This document shows positions 10,783 to 21,572 of a stretch of DNA of 35,297 bases, in pieces. The notes under the pieces are model-generated. The model was not told the origin of the DNA. It worked only from the letters and a program-made list of their open reading frames with translations, and made no database searches. The position numbers and the translations under genes are program-made. The stretch's first letter is position 1. Every line of letters starts with the position of its first letter. This DNA is from Reclinomonas americana ATCC 50394 (taxonomy: Eukaryota > Jakobida > Jakobea > Jakobida). The stretch covers positions 76,167 through 111,463 of the forward strand of contig PS015383.1 of the NCBI GenBank assembly GCA_048213135.1, given 5' to 3'.

Positions 10783-13700
10783 GTACGCAGGCGCGCCGAA
10801 AGATAGTGTGTGTATGTGTGTGAATAGGATGTTTCGAGAAAGAGAGAGAGATGTGTATACACTTGCACAGACACTACAGACACGACAAATTATGTCGTCG
10901 CACATTATGAGTTCATGTGTGTGTTTCTTTATGTCTATTTTACTGTGAAAGGAATGTGATGTTGTGAGAGTAAGGCGTGTGAGATAGGAGGGAGTAGGAA
11001 GAAGAACATCTCCTCAGCGACAATGTACTCAGAGCGAGGATGTTTTATCGGTGTCCCAATACCGAGAGAATCGTACAACAATGTGTCAGTCAAGCCGGGC
11101 GTTTCGTACTCGGTGCTCCGTGTGCATGCGTCTGCTCATGTCGCGCGTCGTCGTGCGTTGGTCAACGGTCGATGAACTGACGACAGACTCCAGATCGTCC
11201 CGTGCGAGAAGACAAGTGGCGGAAAAATGAACAAGAAGAACTCAGTTGTCGAGGCATCACAGTTGTTGTTGTTGCTCATGTGTGGGCTGCGCATTGACGG
11301 GAAGCAACACACACGTTTCACCGATGCACCTGTGATGCGAGTGGGGGGCATGTCCTCTGGTGTGCTGCTGTTGTATGCGTCGCTGCACTTTCGACAGTGC
11401 AACATACAGGCCTGCAGGCGCGGCATCAATAATTGCAATTCGTGCACGTTTGTGAAAACAGACGATGCTGGTGAAGTCACGGGACGCAATCGCACAGTCT
11501 ATCGCTGTCACTGATGTGCGTACGTGGCAGTGGCTCTGGACGACAGTCTGCATTTGTGGATTTCGCAGCTGGGACATCATCGACACGGAAGAGATCCCGG
11601 CCCTCTCGCAATGACGTGGCTTCAGTGATCCACGGAGCATGGAGAGTAGGGGTGAGCGCGGACGACCATGACTTCATGCCTGTGTGTTGCCACACAGCTG
11701 CTCACAGCCGGCGCCGATCGGTCAGTGATCATGAATTCGAAACTGCAAAAGACTCGCATGAAACCACGCACGGGTGTGTGAGAGAAAGCGACAGCTGTGG
11801 GTTGCAAGAGCACCAAAGGAAGGCTGCTGACGGTGGCGTTGGGACGGAAATTCGTCGTCGCGACGCGTGCTCGTGTCTCACGGTCAAAAACTGGCCACGA
11901 TAAAATTCGTGGCCGCAGCGAGGCCGCTCATGACGATATTCAACAAATCAGCTTGCGTTGCGAGAGCATTTCGTTTCGTCAGTGCCTTGCCAAAAGTGCT
12001 CATCCGTACATGTGAGTCCACGATATGTGGGCGAAGGGTGCTGTGTGCGTTTTTGTTGCACGTGCACTTTCATGAACAAACAGGAGCCAATGCATTGTCG
12101 GAATTACGGCAATGTGTTCGATTTTTGCACTGCTGCACGATCAGACAAGACCGGCTGCGCTTGCCACTGCGACACACGCAGGCAATGCGACGGGGAGAAC
12201 ACCCCTTCAGCACAGCAAAGCAGCGGAGACTGGTATCTGTGGGTGACAACGGTGGACGTGATGTCAATGCATCAAGGAATCGCATGTTCGCACAGCTGCA
12301 GTGCCGAGGCGATCACGGCCGACCGCAATGTAGGGCGTGCGTGCATCAGCGGCCACGCATGACGTCCTCTGGTTGCGAGATTCACCTGCACAAATATGTG
12401 GTGCTGCACATTGGCGACATGGTGAGTCGCTGTTGACAACTGCGCATGCGCATGCGCATGCCGCGCACTCGTGCCACAGCTGTGATCAGTGACGTGTGTG
12501 CAACAAGTCCTCTCTGACAAGGGAGAACAGCGACACCGAGCTGCACGTGCACGACGCAGAGGACGATGCTGGTGCGGCCGCCGGCGCCCATGGCCACGTA
12601 ATATTTCATGATTGAATGTCCGAATTCGACTTGTGTGATCGCTGCGTGGCTCGCTGCGGTTTGCGTGGTGGCTCCGCGGGGGACAGTGTGGACTGATGGG
12701 TTTGCTGAAAATATGCGAAGCAGGCCGTGTATGTGGCCAACGCTTTTGACGCTCGGAGAAAGAATCTCGTGCAATGCTGCAAGTGAGAGGACAAAAGTGA
12801 TCGCAGAACGGTGCGCGCTGCTCTCCGGCCTGCACGTTCTCGTGGTCGATGCTTTCTACAAGGTACGAGCTTCCGAGTACTGCCTGTTAAACGCAGCGCA
12901 CCATTTTTGCAACTTGCGGAAGAGCACATTAGCCTAATCCGGTCTGGATGCGACGTCATGTTTTCGTGATGACTCCGCACAAAGAGCCGACTGTTTATTT
13001 CTCCTTTCTTGACTTGCACGGAGAGCAGACCACCAACCCCGTGTGGTTCTTCTAGATCTTTGTCACGCGCTCCCAGATACACGTCTTCCTGCTCTACCCT
13101 GATTCCATCATGCCACTGCGCCGAAGGTGTGTGTGTGAACGTGGTAGCAGAGAGGAGAGGAGGAGAGAATTTTTCCTGGTGAAAAATGCACGTGGCGCTG
13201 GCCTTCTCCTTTGTTGCACTCTATCGCGGTGGCTTGCATGTGGTTATGCGCGCACGTGGTGTTGTGTCGTTTCTTTCCGCTTCTTCAAGCTGCACCGAAG
13301 ATATATCTGCGTATTGCGGTCGGCGCTTTCGCTGCCTCTGGTGCTCTGCAGCTGTTTCTGTCTCGCGAATGGGTGTGTCTGTTCTCGAAACATGTACGCC
13401 ACATGCGTACACAGTTGACCCTGCTCCTTGCTACATGTGCGGAAATTTGTTGCGGCCACACACAAGAAAGTGCTACTTGTCGGTGTTGTTGCCTGTTTCT
13501 CACTTCTCATATTTCACTCTCTGTGCGCATCTGTCGTCGAACAGCCCAGTCGCATCTCTCATTATGTGCGTTTGTCCCGACACAGCGAGACTGCTCTCAT
13601 GCCTGGTGACGACGATCTTCTGCTGACGGAGCTGCCTCGTCGGTGAGTGTTGCGATGTTCACGAAAGAAAAGAATGATCCTCTTTTCCTCCACTGTCTCT

Positions 13701-13873
13701 TGGCTCTTGAGCACGACGCCCCGTTATGGCGCGTCTTTTCGTGTGGGACTTCTTGATTAGAGTGCGCCTTTTGGCGCCACAGACCGCATTTCGTACAATT
13801 TCCTTTTCTTTGTCGAGTGTCAGAGAGGAGACAACTTCCTCTCGTACTCCTTCACCGCACCTGACCGTTGGCC
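10783..13873. other. 3.1 kb stretch with no recognisable gene
   Basis: No motif, family or continuous spliced frame could be supported on either strand. The first few hundred bases contain GT-rich repeats typical of 3' flanks here. About 11.2-13.1 kb looks less GC-rich than the flanking exons and has several moderately long open frames on both strands that contradict each other. About 13.1-13.87 kb is probably upstream sequence of the second GARP-like gene. A decayed gene or a non-coding RNA cannot be excluded. Confidence 0.5.
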
Positions 13874-16714
13874 ATGATTTCGACACACAGAGGCCGTCTG
13901 AAGTGGACGCAGGAGCTCACCGACATCTTCGAGCAAGGCATCGCCAACCTGGCGTACGCAAAAATCCGTGAGTTGTTGCAGTGACGACGTGCGTGTACAT
14001 GTGTGAAAACACTGCTAACGACTTCTTGCTGCCAACAGCGCTGGCGCCCAAGGCTCTCCGCCGCGCCATGATTGATATCGAGCCAGAGCTGGAGGTTGAA
14101 GGACTTTCACTGGCGCACGTAAAAAGGCGAGTGGTGCGTGTTCGCGCGCGTACACACACACACACCCCGTAATATTATTGTGTCCGCATGTTCGTCTGCT
14201 CTTTTGCCAATCACTCTCTCGCTGCCACTTTTCTGCACTTCTTCTTTTGCTGTCGTGCTGAGTTTCTCTTTGATACTGCGATGAGTGAGCCAGAGAGTGT
14301 GACGCTCGTAAGAGAAACCCGTTACACGGGTGTTTCTGTGATTCGCTGCGTGCTTTTTTGCAATCCCGTTTTGCCGACTGCTGCAATAACATTAACGGAC
14401 AACTCATGTTGCACCGCACCTACTATTGCTGTATCTGCTGCTCCTAGTGGCACACTGTTGTGGGTACGGATCTGTTGTGCTGCTGCGGCGCTGTGCGCTG
14501 TCGCCTCGACGGCTACTGTCTTCTCCTTTTTTGTCTGACTACACTGTTCTTTCACTCGCCGTGCGTCTTTCGTGGATGTACACGTGAGTGTGCATTGCTG
14601 GATGTGCACACGCTCTTTCGCCATGTGCCTCCTCCTGCGGTCGCCTTTCTCTAGCACGATTCTCGTCTGCACTCCGCACCTTTTCTACCCGCACGCATCC
14701 AATATTATCACGGACACTATGTGCGAGAGTATGTGCAGCGAATTATTGTTGTAGTTGCCTCATTGCCGACATACACAATCGGGTCCTCTTTCTCTCTTTC
14801 CCTTTCGCAATCTATCACCCCGCTGCTGCCACCGCACAAGACACGAAGACTCACTTTTGTGCGCACATGTGTGTGAACAGTCACTTGCAGAAGTGGCGCG
14901 TGGCCCGCCGCGCCGAGGAGGCGCAGTTGCGCCGCGCAGCTATGAGCGCGGCGCGCAAGGCCGGTGGTTCAGTGCTGCACGACAACAGCAGCGCAGTGCA
15001 CGCATTGGCTGGAGCAACCGCTTGCCGATTCACCGGCGCCGTCACCTCCACCACCGCCGGCAGTTCGGCTGCCGATAGTGACGATGAAGATGGCGTCGCC
15101 GGTTTTGCGCCTTTCGGAATTCCCGGCGGCATTGACGGCGCTGAGCCGTGCAAGTGGGACTGGAATCAGCACAAGCCGGCGGTGCTGCTGGCACCCACCC
15201 GCCAGTCGGATACGGCGTGGGAGTTCCGTGTCGACACCGACATGTGCGCTTTCGATGCCGCCTCGTACTCGTTTGCGTCCATGGCACAGGCGGTTCCCGC
15301 CGCTGCCGCCCTTCGCCTCACTATGCCGCCGCGCCCGATGCAGCCGGTACCGACCGTGGGTACCTGGACGGTGCCTGCCTCGGCTCCAGTGCCGCCACCA
15401 CAGCCGTCGAGTGGACACGTGCATGCCTCCACTCTCCATCCGTCTCCGATCGGTCAGTCATCGTTCCACACGATACGCTCGGTGCCAGCGCATGCGTACA
15501 ACAGCAGCAGCAGCGCGGGCTGGATGTCGGACTCTTCGATACAGAGTCGCGTCACTGCCAGTTCGCTGATTCACATTAGCGATGTGGCGCCGACCACTGA
15601 CGACGACGGCGACGACTCGGACCGCAGCCGTGTGCGCCGTTTCATCATCTCGTCGGCACTCGATCCGCTGCCACTCTCGCCGTCACGCAGTCGTGCACCG
15701 CTGGCGTCGGCCACCTCTGTCTCCGCCGCTGCTCGCCTCAATGCCGCCATGGCGGACGAGTACGAAGCCGACGACGATGGCGACGGATCGGCACCATCGT
15801 GTCGCATCGCCTTCCCGTCGTCGACTGTGGGCGCCGCGCGACAGACACAGCCAACTGTGCCTCCGCGCCGACCACAACCACACCAGGCCCTCGGCGGATT
15901 CGTGCAACCGCTGTCGTCGCCCAGTCGCGCTGCATTTCGCCACATTCACGGTCGTCGCACCGAGTCAACCACCACCGGCGCGTGCGCACCACTGACTGCG
16001 CAGGATGGCGGCAATGCCGTCACCCCTTCTCCTTCTTCTGCGCCGTTGCCGCCGCTGCCGACGCCAGTGATCTTCGGATCGGGGTCGTTTCCCGTTCATG
16101 CCGCCACCACTGCCGCGTACCCACACTCCGGCCTCCCAGTCCAGTCGCAGCAGCAGCAGCAACTCCCACAACAAGACCAACAGCAGCAGCAGCAGCCGGT
16201 AGCTCCGTCTGAGCTGCAGCAGCTGGCCGAGTCGGTCGACATCCACCAACCACTGGATGGCGAGCGCCATCTGCCGTCGGCCTTTGATCCGACCGAGTCG
16301 TGGGGCTCGGAGATCGACGACGACGAGGAGACACTGACGACGCCATCGACCACTGGCCGTCACACCACCCTGGACTCACATTTTCACCCGGTGGTGAGTT
16401 CTTCCATCATCATTCTGGCGCGAGTCTCCGCACACTGTCACTCACCCTCCCCCCCTTTCCCCGCACAGAGTCCACCCCACGTAGACCATGTCGGAGGGCT
16501 GGCCATGGACTGGCCGCCGTGCACCTTTGCCGACGACTTCATGTGCGGCTCGTCGGTGATGACGGGAGGTGCACCCTTGTCGTACTTTGGGCCGGCCCCG
16601 CAGCGCCTAAGCGTGCCACACGCACTGCACGACGCCAGCTGCTTCCTCAAGGCCAACGTTGCCCGCCACACGGGCTCCATGCTCCTCGACGATGCGATGC
16701 ACGGTCACTCGTGA
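13874..16714 (+). CDS. GARP/Myb-like (SHLQKWR) DNA-binding protein with Ser/Pro-rich tail, copy 2
   Basis: Second member of the pair, also a probable DNA-binding regulator. The domain reads GRLKWTQELTDIFEQGI, LAPKALRRAM, LSLAHVKR and SHLQKWRVARR (Ser of SHLQ at residue 61). Exons are 13874-13967, 14039-14126, 14881-16393 and 16469-16714, giving 646 residues. Exon 2 is 88 nt in both copies, and the first two introns match copy 1 in position and phase, so they arose by duplication. The second intron is 754 nt and starts with GC. The last intron (16394-16468) is 75 nt and free of in-frame stops, so its retention would add 25 residues. The tail differs from copy 1: acidic patches, Ser/Pro/Ala-rich stretches and one Gln run near 16150-16200. 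Function beyond DNA binding is inferred. Confidence 0.86.
14127..14880 (+). other. Long GC-AG intron in GARP-like copy 2
   Basis: The exon ends ...AAAAG and the next bases are GCGAGT. Copy 1 has AAGAG followed by GTGAGT at the identical codon position and phase. The acceptor is the CAG at 14878-14880 directly before the SHLQKWR codons. No GT donor in the right phase lies near the exon end. At 754 nt it is about ten times longer than most introns in the window. Confidence 0.72.
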
Positions 16715-17471
16715 TTCATGACCGCCGTCCACATGCAAGAGGCACAACGCCCTGTGCCTCTTGCTTACTGTTCTCGCCTTGCCTTGCCTTTTCCTCTCCT
16801 TTTGTTGCCAAATCCTGTCCTAGCTATAGTGTTCGTTCTACGTCGACGAGCCGCACCGCTAACTATGTGTGCATACTTCTCTTATCCTTCCTTCCTTGCC
16901 CGCCCCTCCCCTTCCGTTGGCTTCTCTGCTTTGCACATCGGTGCGTCTCTGTGCTCGACGTTGTTGCTTTTGTTGATTGTGTGTTGGGAACTCGAGCGCG
17001 CCCCGTGTGACTCGCTTTGTTGCTGAGCCACATGTCCGTGCGCCTCTGTTCTCTCGCTCCCCCCTAGTGTTGTGACGACGGTGAATGAAATCGACGTCGT
17101 TGTCTCTACTCCCCCACAAGATGATCATGATGTCCTGCTGCAAACTCCCTTCATTGTGGTCGTGTGCACACACGCCGCTCTTCCGTCCTTGGCCCCCGCG
17201 CACAAACAGAAGGCGTGTGTAAGAGAGTGTGTGCGAGAGAGAAGGGAAGGACAGCACATCGCACGTGTGTGGAATCAAGTCCGGAGGTGCTTACGACATC
17301 TGTATCAGTCGCCTGCGCGCTCTCTCTGTTCTCCACAACTCGTCAGTGTGTGCACGCACACACGCACTGACGAACTGCGGGGATGGGGTGTGGCCCATCA
17401 CGCGCATTAGAGGTCTGTGTGTGCGTGTGTGTGTATGCATTTGTGTGTGCGCGCGGGATGCGTTTACTGAA
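16715..17471. other. Intergenic stretch with microsatellites, ending at an assembly gap
   Basis: Pyrimidine-rich and GT/CA-rich sequence without a supportable coding frame. It holds the 3' flank of GARP-like copy 2 and, just before the gap, a GT-rich tract (about 17411-17455) that resembles the microsatellite-bearing introns elsewhere. It may include an intron of the gene continuing after the gap. Confidence 0.5.
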
Positions 17472-17491
17472 NNNNNNNNNNNNNNNNNNNN
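17472..17491. other. Assembly gap (20 N)
   Basis: A run of 20 N between a GT-rich tract and a GCG-repeat coding sequence; the true size is unknown. Confidence 0.99.
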
Positions 17492-18002
17492 TGGTGCGGC
17501 GGCGGCGGCGGCGGCCGAGAATTTGCAGGTGGCGCGCGGAGATCCTGTGCGCCGCGCGTCGGTGACCAGTGTCAGCATGATACCGACGACGCAGGGCTCG
17601 TTTTATGGGACGCAGAGCGACATGACCCCGGAGGGCATGCTGTCGCGCATGCAGTCCATGGTCACGTTTGCGCACGGGCAGGGGGCGCCGGCGGGCGCGC
17701 TGCTGGACCCGCTGAGCCGCGGGTCTTCGTTTGCGAGTGGGCCGCCGTCTGCGCTGCTGTACTCGCAGCAACAGGTGGGTGGGCCGCTGTCGCCGACCAC
17801 GCCCACCAAGGGCGCGCCGCTGAGTGCCGGCCACGAGGTGATTCCGATGGTGTCGATGACCACGGCCGGCACGCGATCGGTGCCCGTGGTGCCGCCATTA
17901 CCACTGCACGAGCTCAATAAGCCGCGGCCGCAAAAGCAGCATCGACGGGACGATAGTAAGATTGTTTTGCCGCCACCGGGCGTCGACACGCCCATCTTGT
18001 AG
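17492..18002 (+). CDS. C-terminal part of an unidentified Ser/Pro/Gly-rich protein
   Basis: An open frame runs from the gap to a TAG at 18000-18002, about 169 residues. It starts with an Ala run, followed by Ser/Thr/Pro/Gly-rich sequence with basic sites such as VRRASVTSVS that could be phosphorylated, and ends PPPGVDTPIL. Strong third-position GC and the absence of stops support coding. No domain is recognisable and the 5' end is lost in or before the gap. Gene orientation is convergent with the arrestin-like gene, stop to stop 126 bp. Confidence 0.65.
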
Positions 18003-18101
18003 TTAATACCCTCCACCCAATTAATGTAATCGTTTCTTCACCATCACGTTCAGTATTTTCCCTCTCATCATCCCGAGGAAGTGACACAGACGTGCACACA
18101 A

Positions 18102-18107
18102 AATAAA
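18102..18107 (+). promoter_or_regulatory. Possible polyadenylation signal AATAAA
   Basis: An AATAAA hexamer lies 100 bp after the plus-strand stop at 18002 and just before the 3' end of the convergent arrestin-like gene. The position suits the upstream gene, but whether this organism uses AATAAA is unknown. Confidence 0.35.
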
Positions 18108-18128
18108 AAAAGAACAAAACACAGAGTG

Positions 18129-21100
18129 CTACGACGGCGGCGCGTAGGTCGAGACGCCAGTTGCCGGATTGTAGTAGTAGACGCGTCCTTGCGCGTCGTA
18201 GTAGGCTTGCCAGGCGGTCGCTGCACTCGAAAGAGTGAGGATGCGGGAAAAAAGAATGAGAAGAGGAGCGTGCTAGGTGACGCAACGTTGTGGCGCTGCC
18301 GGCTGCGGGGCATAGGTCGGGTACGCATACTGGGAAGCGGGAGGCGCATACTGGGAAACGGGAGGCGCGTACGGAGCATACTGCTGTTGCTGAGGTGGAG
18401 CATACTGCTGTTGCTGCGGCGGGGCGTATTGTTGTTGCTGAGGTGGAGCATATTGCTGTTGCGGCGGAGCATATTGCTGCTGCTGCTGCTGCTGTTGTTG
18501 TTGTGCGTACGCCGCAGCGGTGACGGCGGTGGCAGACTGGGTGTAGGCGCTCGCGTAGCCGGACGGTGGCATGTACGCTTGACCGGCGGGCAACGTGTAG
18601 GGCGACGCTGACGCCGGCAGTGTCGTGGCGACGGGCGCCGCGGCTGGGGGCAGCGTGGCGGCGGAGGCGGTGGTGGCGGGCGCGGCAGCGACAACCACTG
18701 GAGCAGCTGGATTGTAGGCGGGCGGCGGTGGAGCGGACACTACTGGAGCGGCTGGATTGTAGGCTGGTGCCGGAGCAGCAGCCGGGAGTGTGGCGGCAGT
18801 GGCTGCAGGGAAGGCGGTTAGTGAGGGAAGACCGATGAATGACACACACATGCACTGGAGAAAGCACAAAAACGCACCAGTGACTGGCTGGCCCGCCGCT
18901 AATGTGGAAATGTACGGCGAAATGTACGAGTTGCCGAGAGAGGCTGGTGTGACAAAACGCATCGGCGTCAAGCCGCTGCTCGGGTCGGTCGATGCGGCCG
19001 CCGGCGCGGGGGAAGGCTGCCGCGGGGCGACCGTGGCTGTCGGCGACGACGATCGAGAACCCGGTGCGGCCAGGAAGCTGCCGCCAGTGGCCGGAGCCGG
19101 AGCCCACATGGCATACGATCCGGAGCCTGCAGTGGAGCTGGAACCGGAGCCAGAGCCGGACCGAGGGGCGGCCGGTGCAGCAGGCCCGCCGGCGGTCGCC
19201 GTCGGGGCGACCATGGGAACGGCAGCGGCAACAGGAGTGGCCCACATGGAAGCTGGCGCGGCGGAGGCCGCCGTGGTGGTCGTAGTCGTCGTCGTCATTG
19301 GTGGCGGCATCATCGCCTGCACGGGCGCACTGACGACCACCGGAGCACTTTCGTTGAACATTGGCGGCGGCGGCGGCGGCGCAGCAACGGCGACCGGAAG
19401 ACCAGTGGCAGTGGCCACAGGGGCGGCGACCGGCGTGCTGCACGTACCGTCAGACTCGTGCTGGTGGACGGGAAGAGTGAGAGAGGCGACACACCTGGCA
19501 GCTCGCTGCGACGGCGCTTGCACCAGAATCGGCGTGTTCGCCGGTGAGTGGGTGGGCGGTGGTGGCAACCAGTCGCGTGGTGCCTCCGGGGCAGCCTGCA
19601 TGCATACAAGGTGAGTATGAGGCCCAATCGAAGCGAGTGCGCTACAAGAACGAGAGACACACACCGAAGCTACCGACGACTGCGAATCGGTGGCCATGGT
19701 TCTCGTTGGCTCCGCGCCTCCAGCAACAGACACTGCGACGGCAGATGGTGAGTGTGGGGGCGGAGCAGTGCAGACGCGCAGTCTCATACGGAACTTTGTG
19801 CAAATGCCGCAGTCGCAGGTGCAATGCCTGCGCGACACCGTCAGAAGAATAAGAAGGACGAGTCATCTCTGCATAAAATACCACGCAACTCTCGGGTGCC
19901 TGGACGACGCGCATCGGGGTCGGTGCTGCCGGCGCCACAGCGGCCTCGATGTAGTCCATATACTGCAGCCGAGGAGCGAATACGTCCGACGGTTTGATGT
20001 GCTGTGCGACGCGCATCGTGAGACAATGGCACACCGCCAGCACATTAGTGCAATCAAGTGCGTCACCGTGGTACAAATCGGATGCGTGACGAAAATCTGC
20101 ACTCACACAGAAGGAGTGAGTGAGTGACGTGAGGACAGAGAGAAAGAATGCGAGAAACACAGGTCGCAGCAAGCGCAACTGGGAGCTCCATATGCACTTT
20201 CCGCTTCTTCTTGTTGCGCTTTTCGACTTCCACGTCGGCAAACACAAAGTAGGCAATGCGCACGAGGACGCCGCGGATACACGGCGGCGTCTGTGCCGGA
20301 ATCTCCAGCGACATGACCAGTGCGTCGGCATCAAAGTTGCCACTGGTGAGAACCGTGGTCTCGTCCGTGGTCTTGCCGTGCGCACGAAGCGTCTTGGTGC
20401 GCACCAGCGTTGCTGCCACATTCAACAGCACTGCACGCAACAAGCCACAGGTGAGGGCGCTGTGCCCGAGACAAGGAGCGTGAAAGGCAAGCAGAACGCA
20501 ACTGGCATCCGTCGACACGGTAAACGACACCACATCGCCAGCAAACTGCACCTGCCGCTCCGCTTGCAGCCTACGGAGTGTGAGTCGAACGCACCCAGCG
20601 ACAACGACAGAGGAGCATAACGCAACGACACCGAGTACGTCTTCTTGGTGACGGTCTTCACCACCGGCTGGAAAAACGCCTCGTCCTCCGACAACAAACA
20701 CTTTTGCAGCACAAACAGCGCCGCCCCGTCCTCAAACGCATCCGGCTGGCTCGCCGCACTGGCCACCGCAAAGTACGCCGAGGCCTGTGCCCACACTTTG
20801 CATCAACAACTCGTCCTCTTGCACGCAGACGACTGGCGTGCAAGGTAACCTGTCGCTTGGCGGCCACACATCGCACTCGGATCTCATATTGAATGTAGCC
20901 GGCCGAGTACGTGACCGTCGACACGGCATCGTCTTGCAAGTAGCATGAGAATGGCAGCTTGTACACTCCCGGTGCCATGACACAGCAACCAGTCGCCGCA
21001 TCGCGACCTGCAAGTGAGTGAGAAATCAGAGAAGGAACAATTGCAACACTGGTGCAGACTGAAGACTGAGAATGCGGAACTTTGCACCATGTGATCGGGA

Positions 21101-21492
21101 ATGATGAGGTTGCTGTCCTCTTGCGTCACCTCCGATGTCTCTGTGTGGCAGCGGCTTGCTGAGCAACAGCACACGGAGACAGAGAGAGAGACGGGCGCGG
21201 AATGTACCCTTGTGCGACTCGTCGAGCTTGACCAACTCTTTGCCAAAGACGCGCACACGCAGCAACGCAATCGCACGCTCCTCCGCCAGCTCCAGTGTCA
21301 CAGTGCCAGTCACCACTATAACACACAGTGTGTGTGAGAGCGAGAGAGAGACACAGACACACACACACACATAAGCGCGCAACTGCTTCCGCTGACGACA
21401 ATGCCTCGTCCAGGCACCTCAATGTGCACTGCACTCTCGCGCGGGATGTTGACAGCAGCAGCAGCTGCAGCAGCTGCAGTGGGCGCCCACAT
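18129..21492 (-). CDS. Arrestin-fold protein with PPAY motif, YAPP/Gln repeats and C-terminal WW-like module
   Basis: An alpha-arrestin-like trafficking adaptor. The N-domain shows VHIEVPGRGIVVSG, VTGTVTLELAEERAIALLRV with FGKELVKLDES, then APGVYKLPFSCYLQDD and AGYIQYEIRV. The C-domain shows ERQVQFAGDVVSFTVSTDA, LEIPAQTPPCIRG, VRIAYFVFADVEV and HMELPV. After about residue 330 the protein is Ala/Pro/Thr-rich, with a PPAY motif (18714-18725) and several QQQQYAPP repeats (about 18350-18490). It ends with a WW-like module, TAWQAYYDAQGRVYYYNPAT, in which the second Trp is Tyr. Exons run 21492-21384, 21315-21208, 21158-21081, 21007-20870, 20795-20627, 20570-20503, 20430-20161, 20096-19839, 19732-19665, 19595-18878 (probably with an in-frame intron at 19494-19438), 18802-18287 and 18220-18129. 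They sum to exactly 844 residues. The junctions around 20870-20795 and 20161-20096 are the weakest. Confidence 0.84.
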
Positions 21493-21572
21493 CGATGTTT
21501 AATTAAAGACAAAAGAGACACAACTTGGCGAATTTGCATACGAGCTTCCTTCGTTGCTTTGTTTGTGTGTCA
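21493..21572. promoter_or_regulatory. Compact bidirectional promoter between arrestin-like and RING genes
   Basis: Eighty bp separate the divergent start codons at 21492 (minus) and 21573 (plus). The stretch is locally AT-rich and contains TTTAATTAAA near the arrestin side, a possible core element. Inference is from position and composition only. Confidence 0.5.

Noticed and set aside
11458-11900. WD40-like fragments (for example LDDSLHLWISQLG and LLTAGADRSV)
   Set aside because: They lie in different frames with no convincing splice signals, and equally protein-like readings exist on the opposite strand, so they are probably chance.
12541-12800. Possible reassignment of TGA to Trp in an open stretch with several in-frame TGA codons
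   Set aside because: Pescadillo, the RING gene and both GARP-like genes end cleanly at TGA, so TGA is a normal stop here. The stretch has no recognisable homology.
13186-13626. Cys-rich open frame that resembles a zinc-binding protein
   Set aside because: Cys codons come from TG-rich sequence, Cys spacing matches no known motif, and the overlapping frame is equally open.
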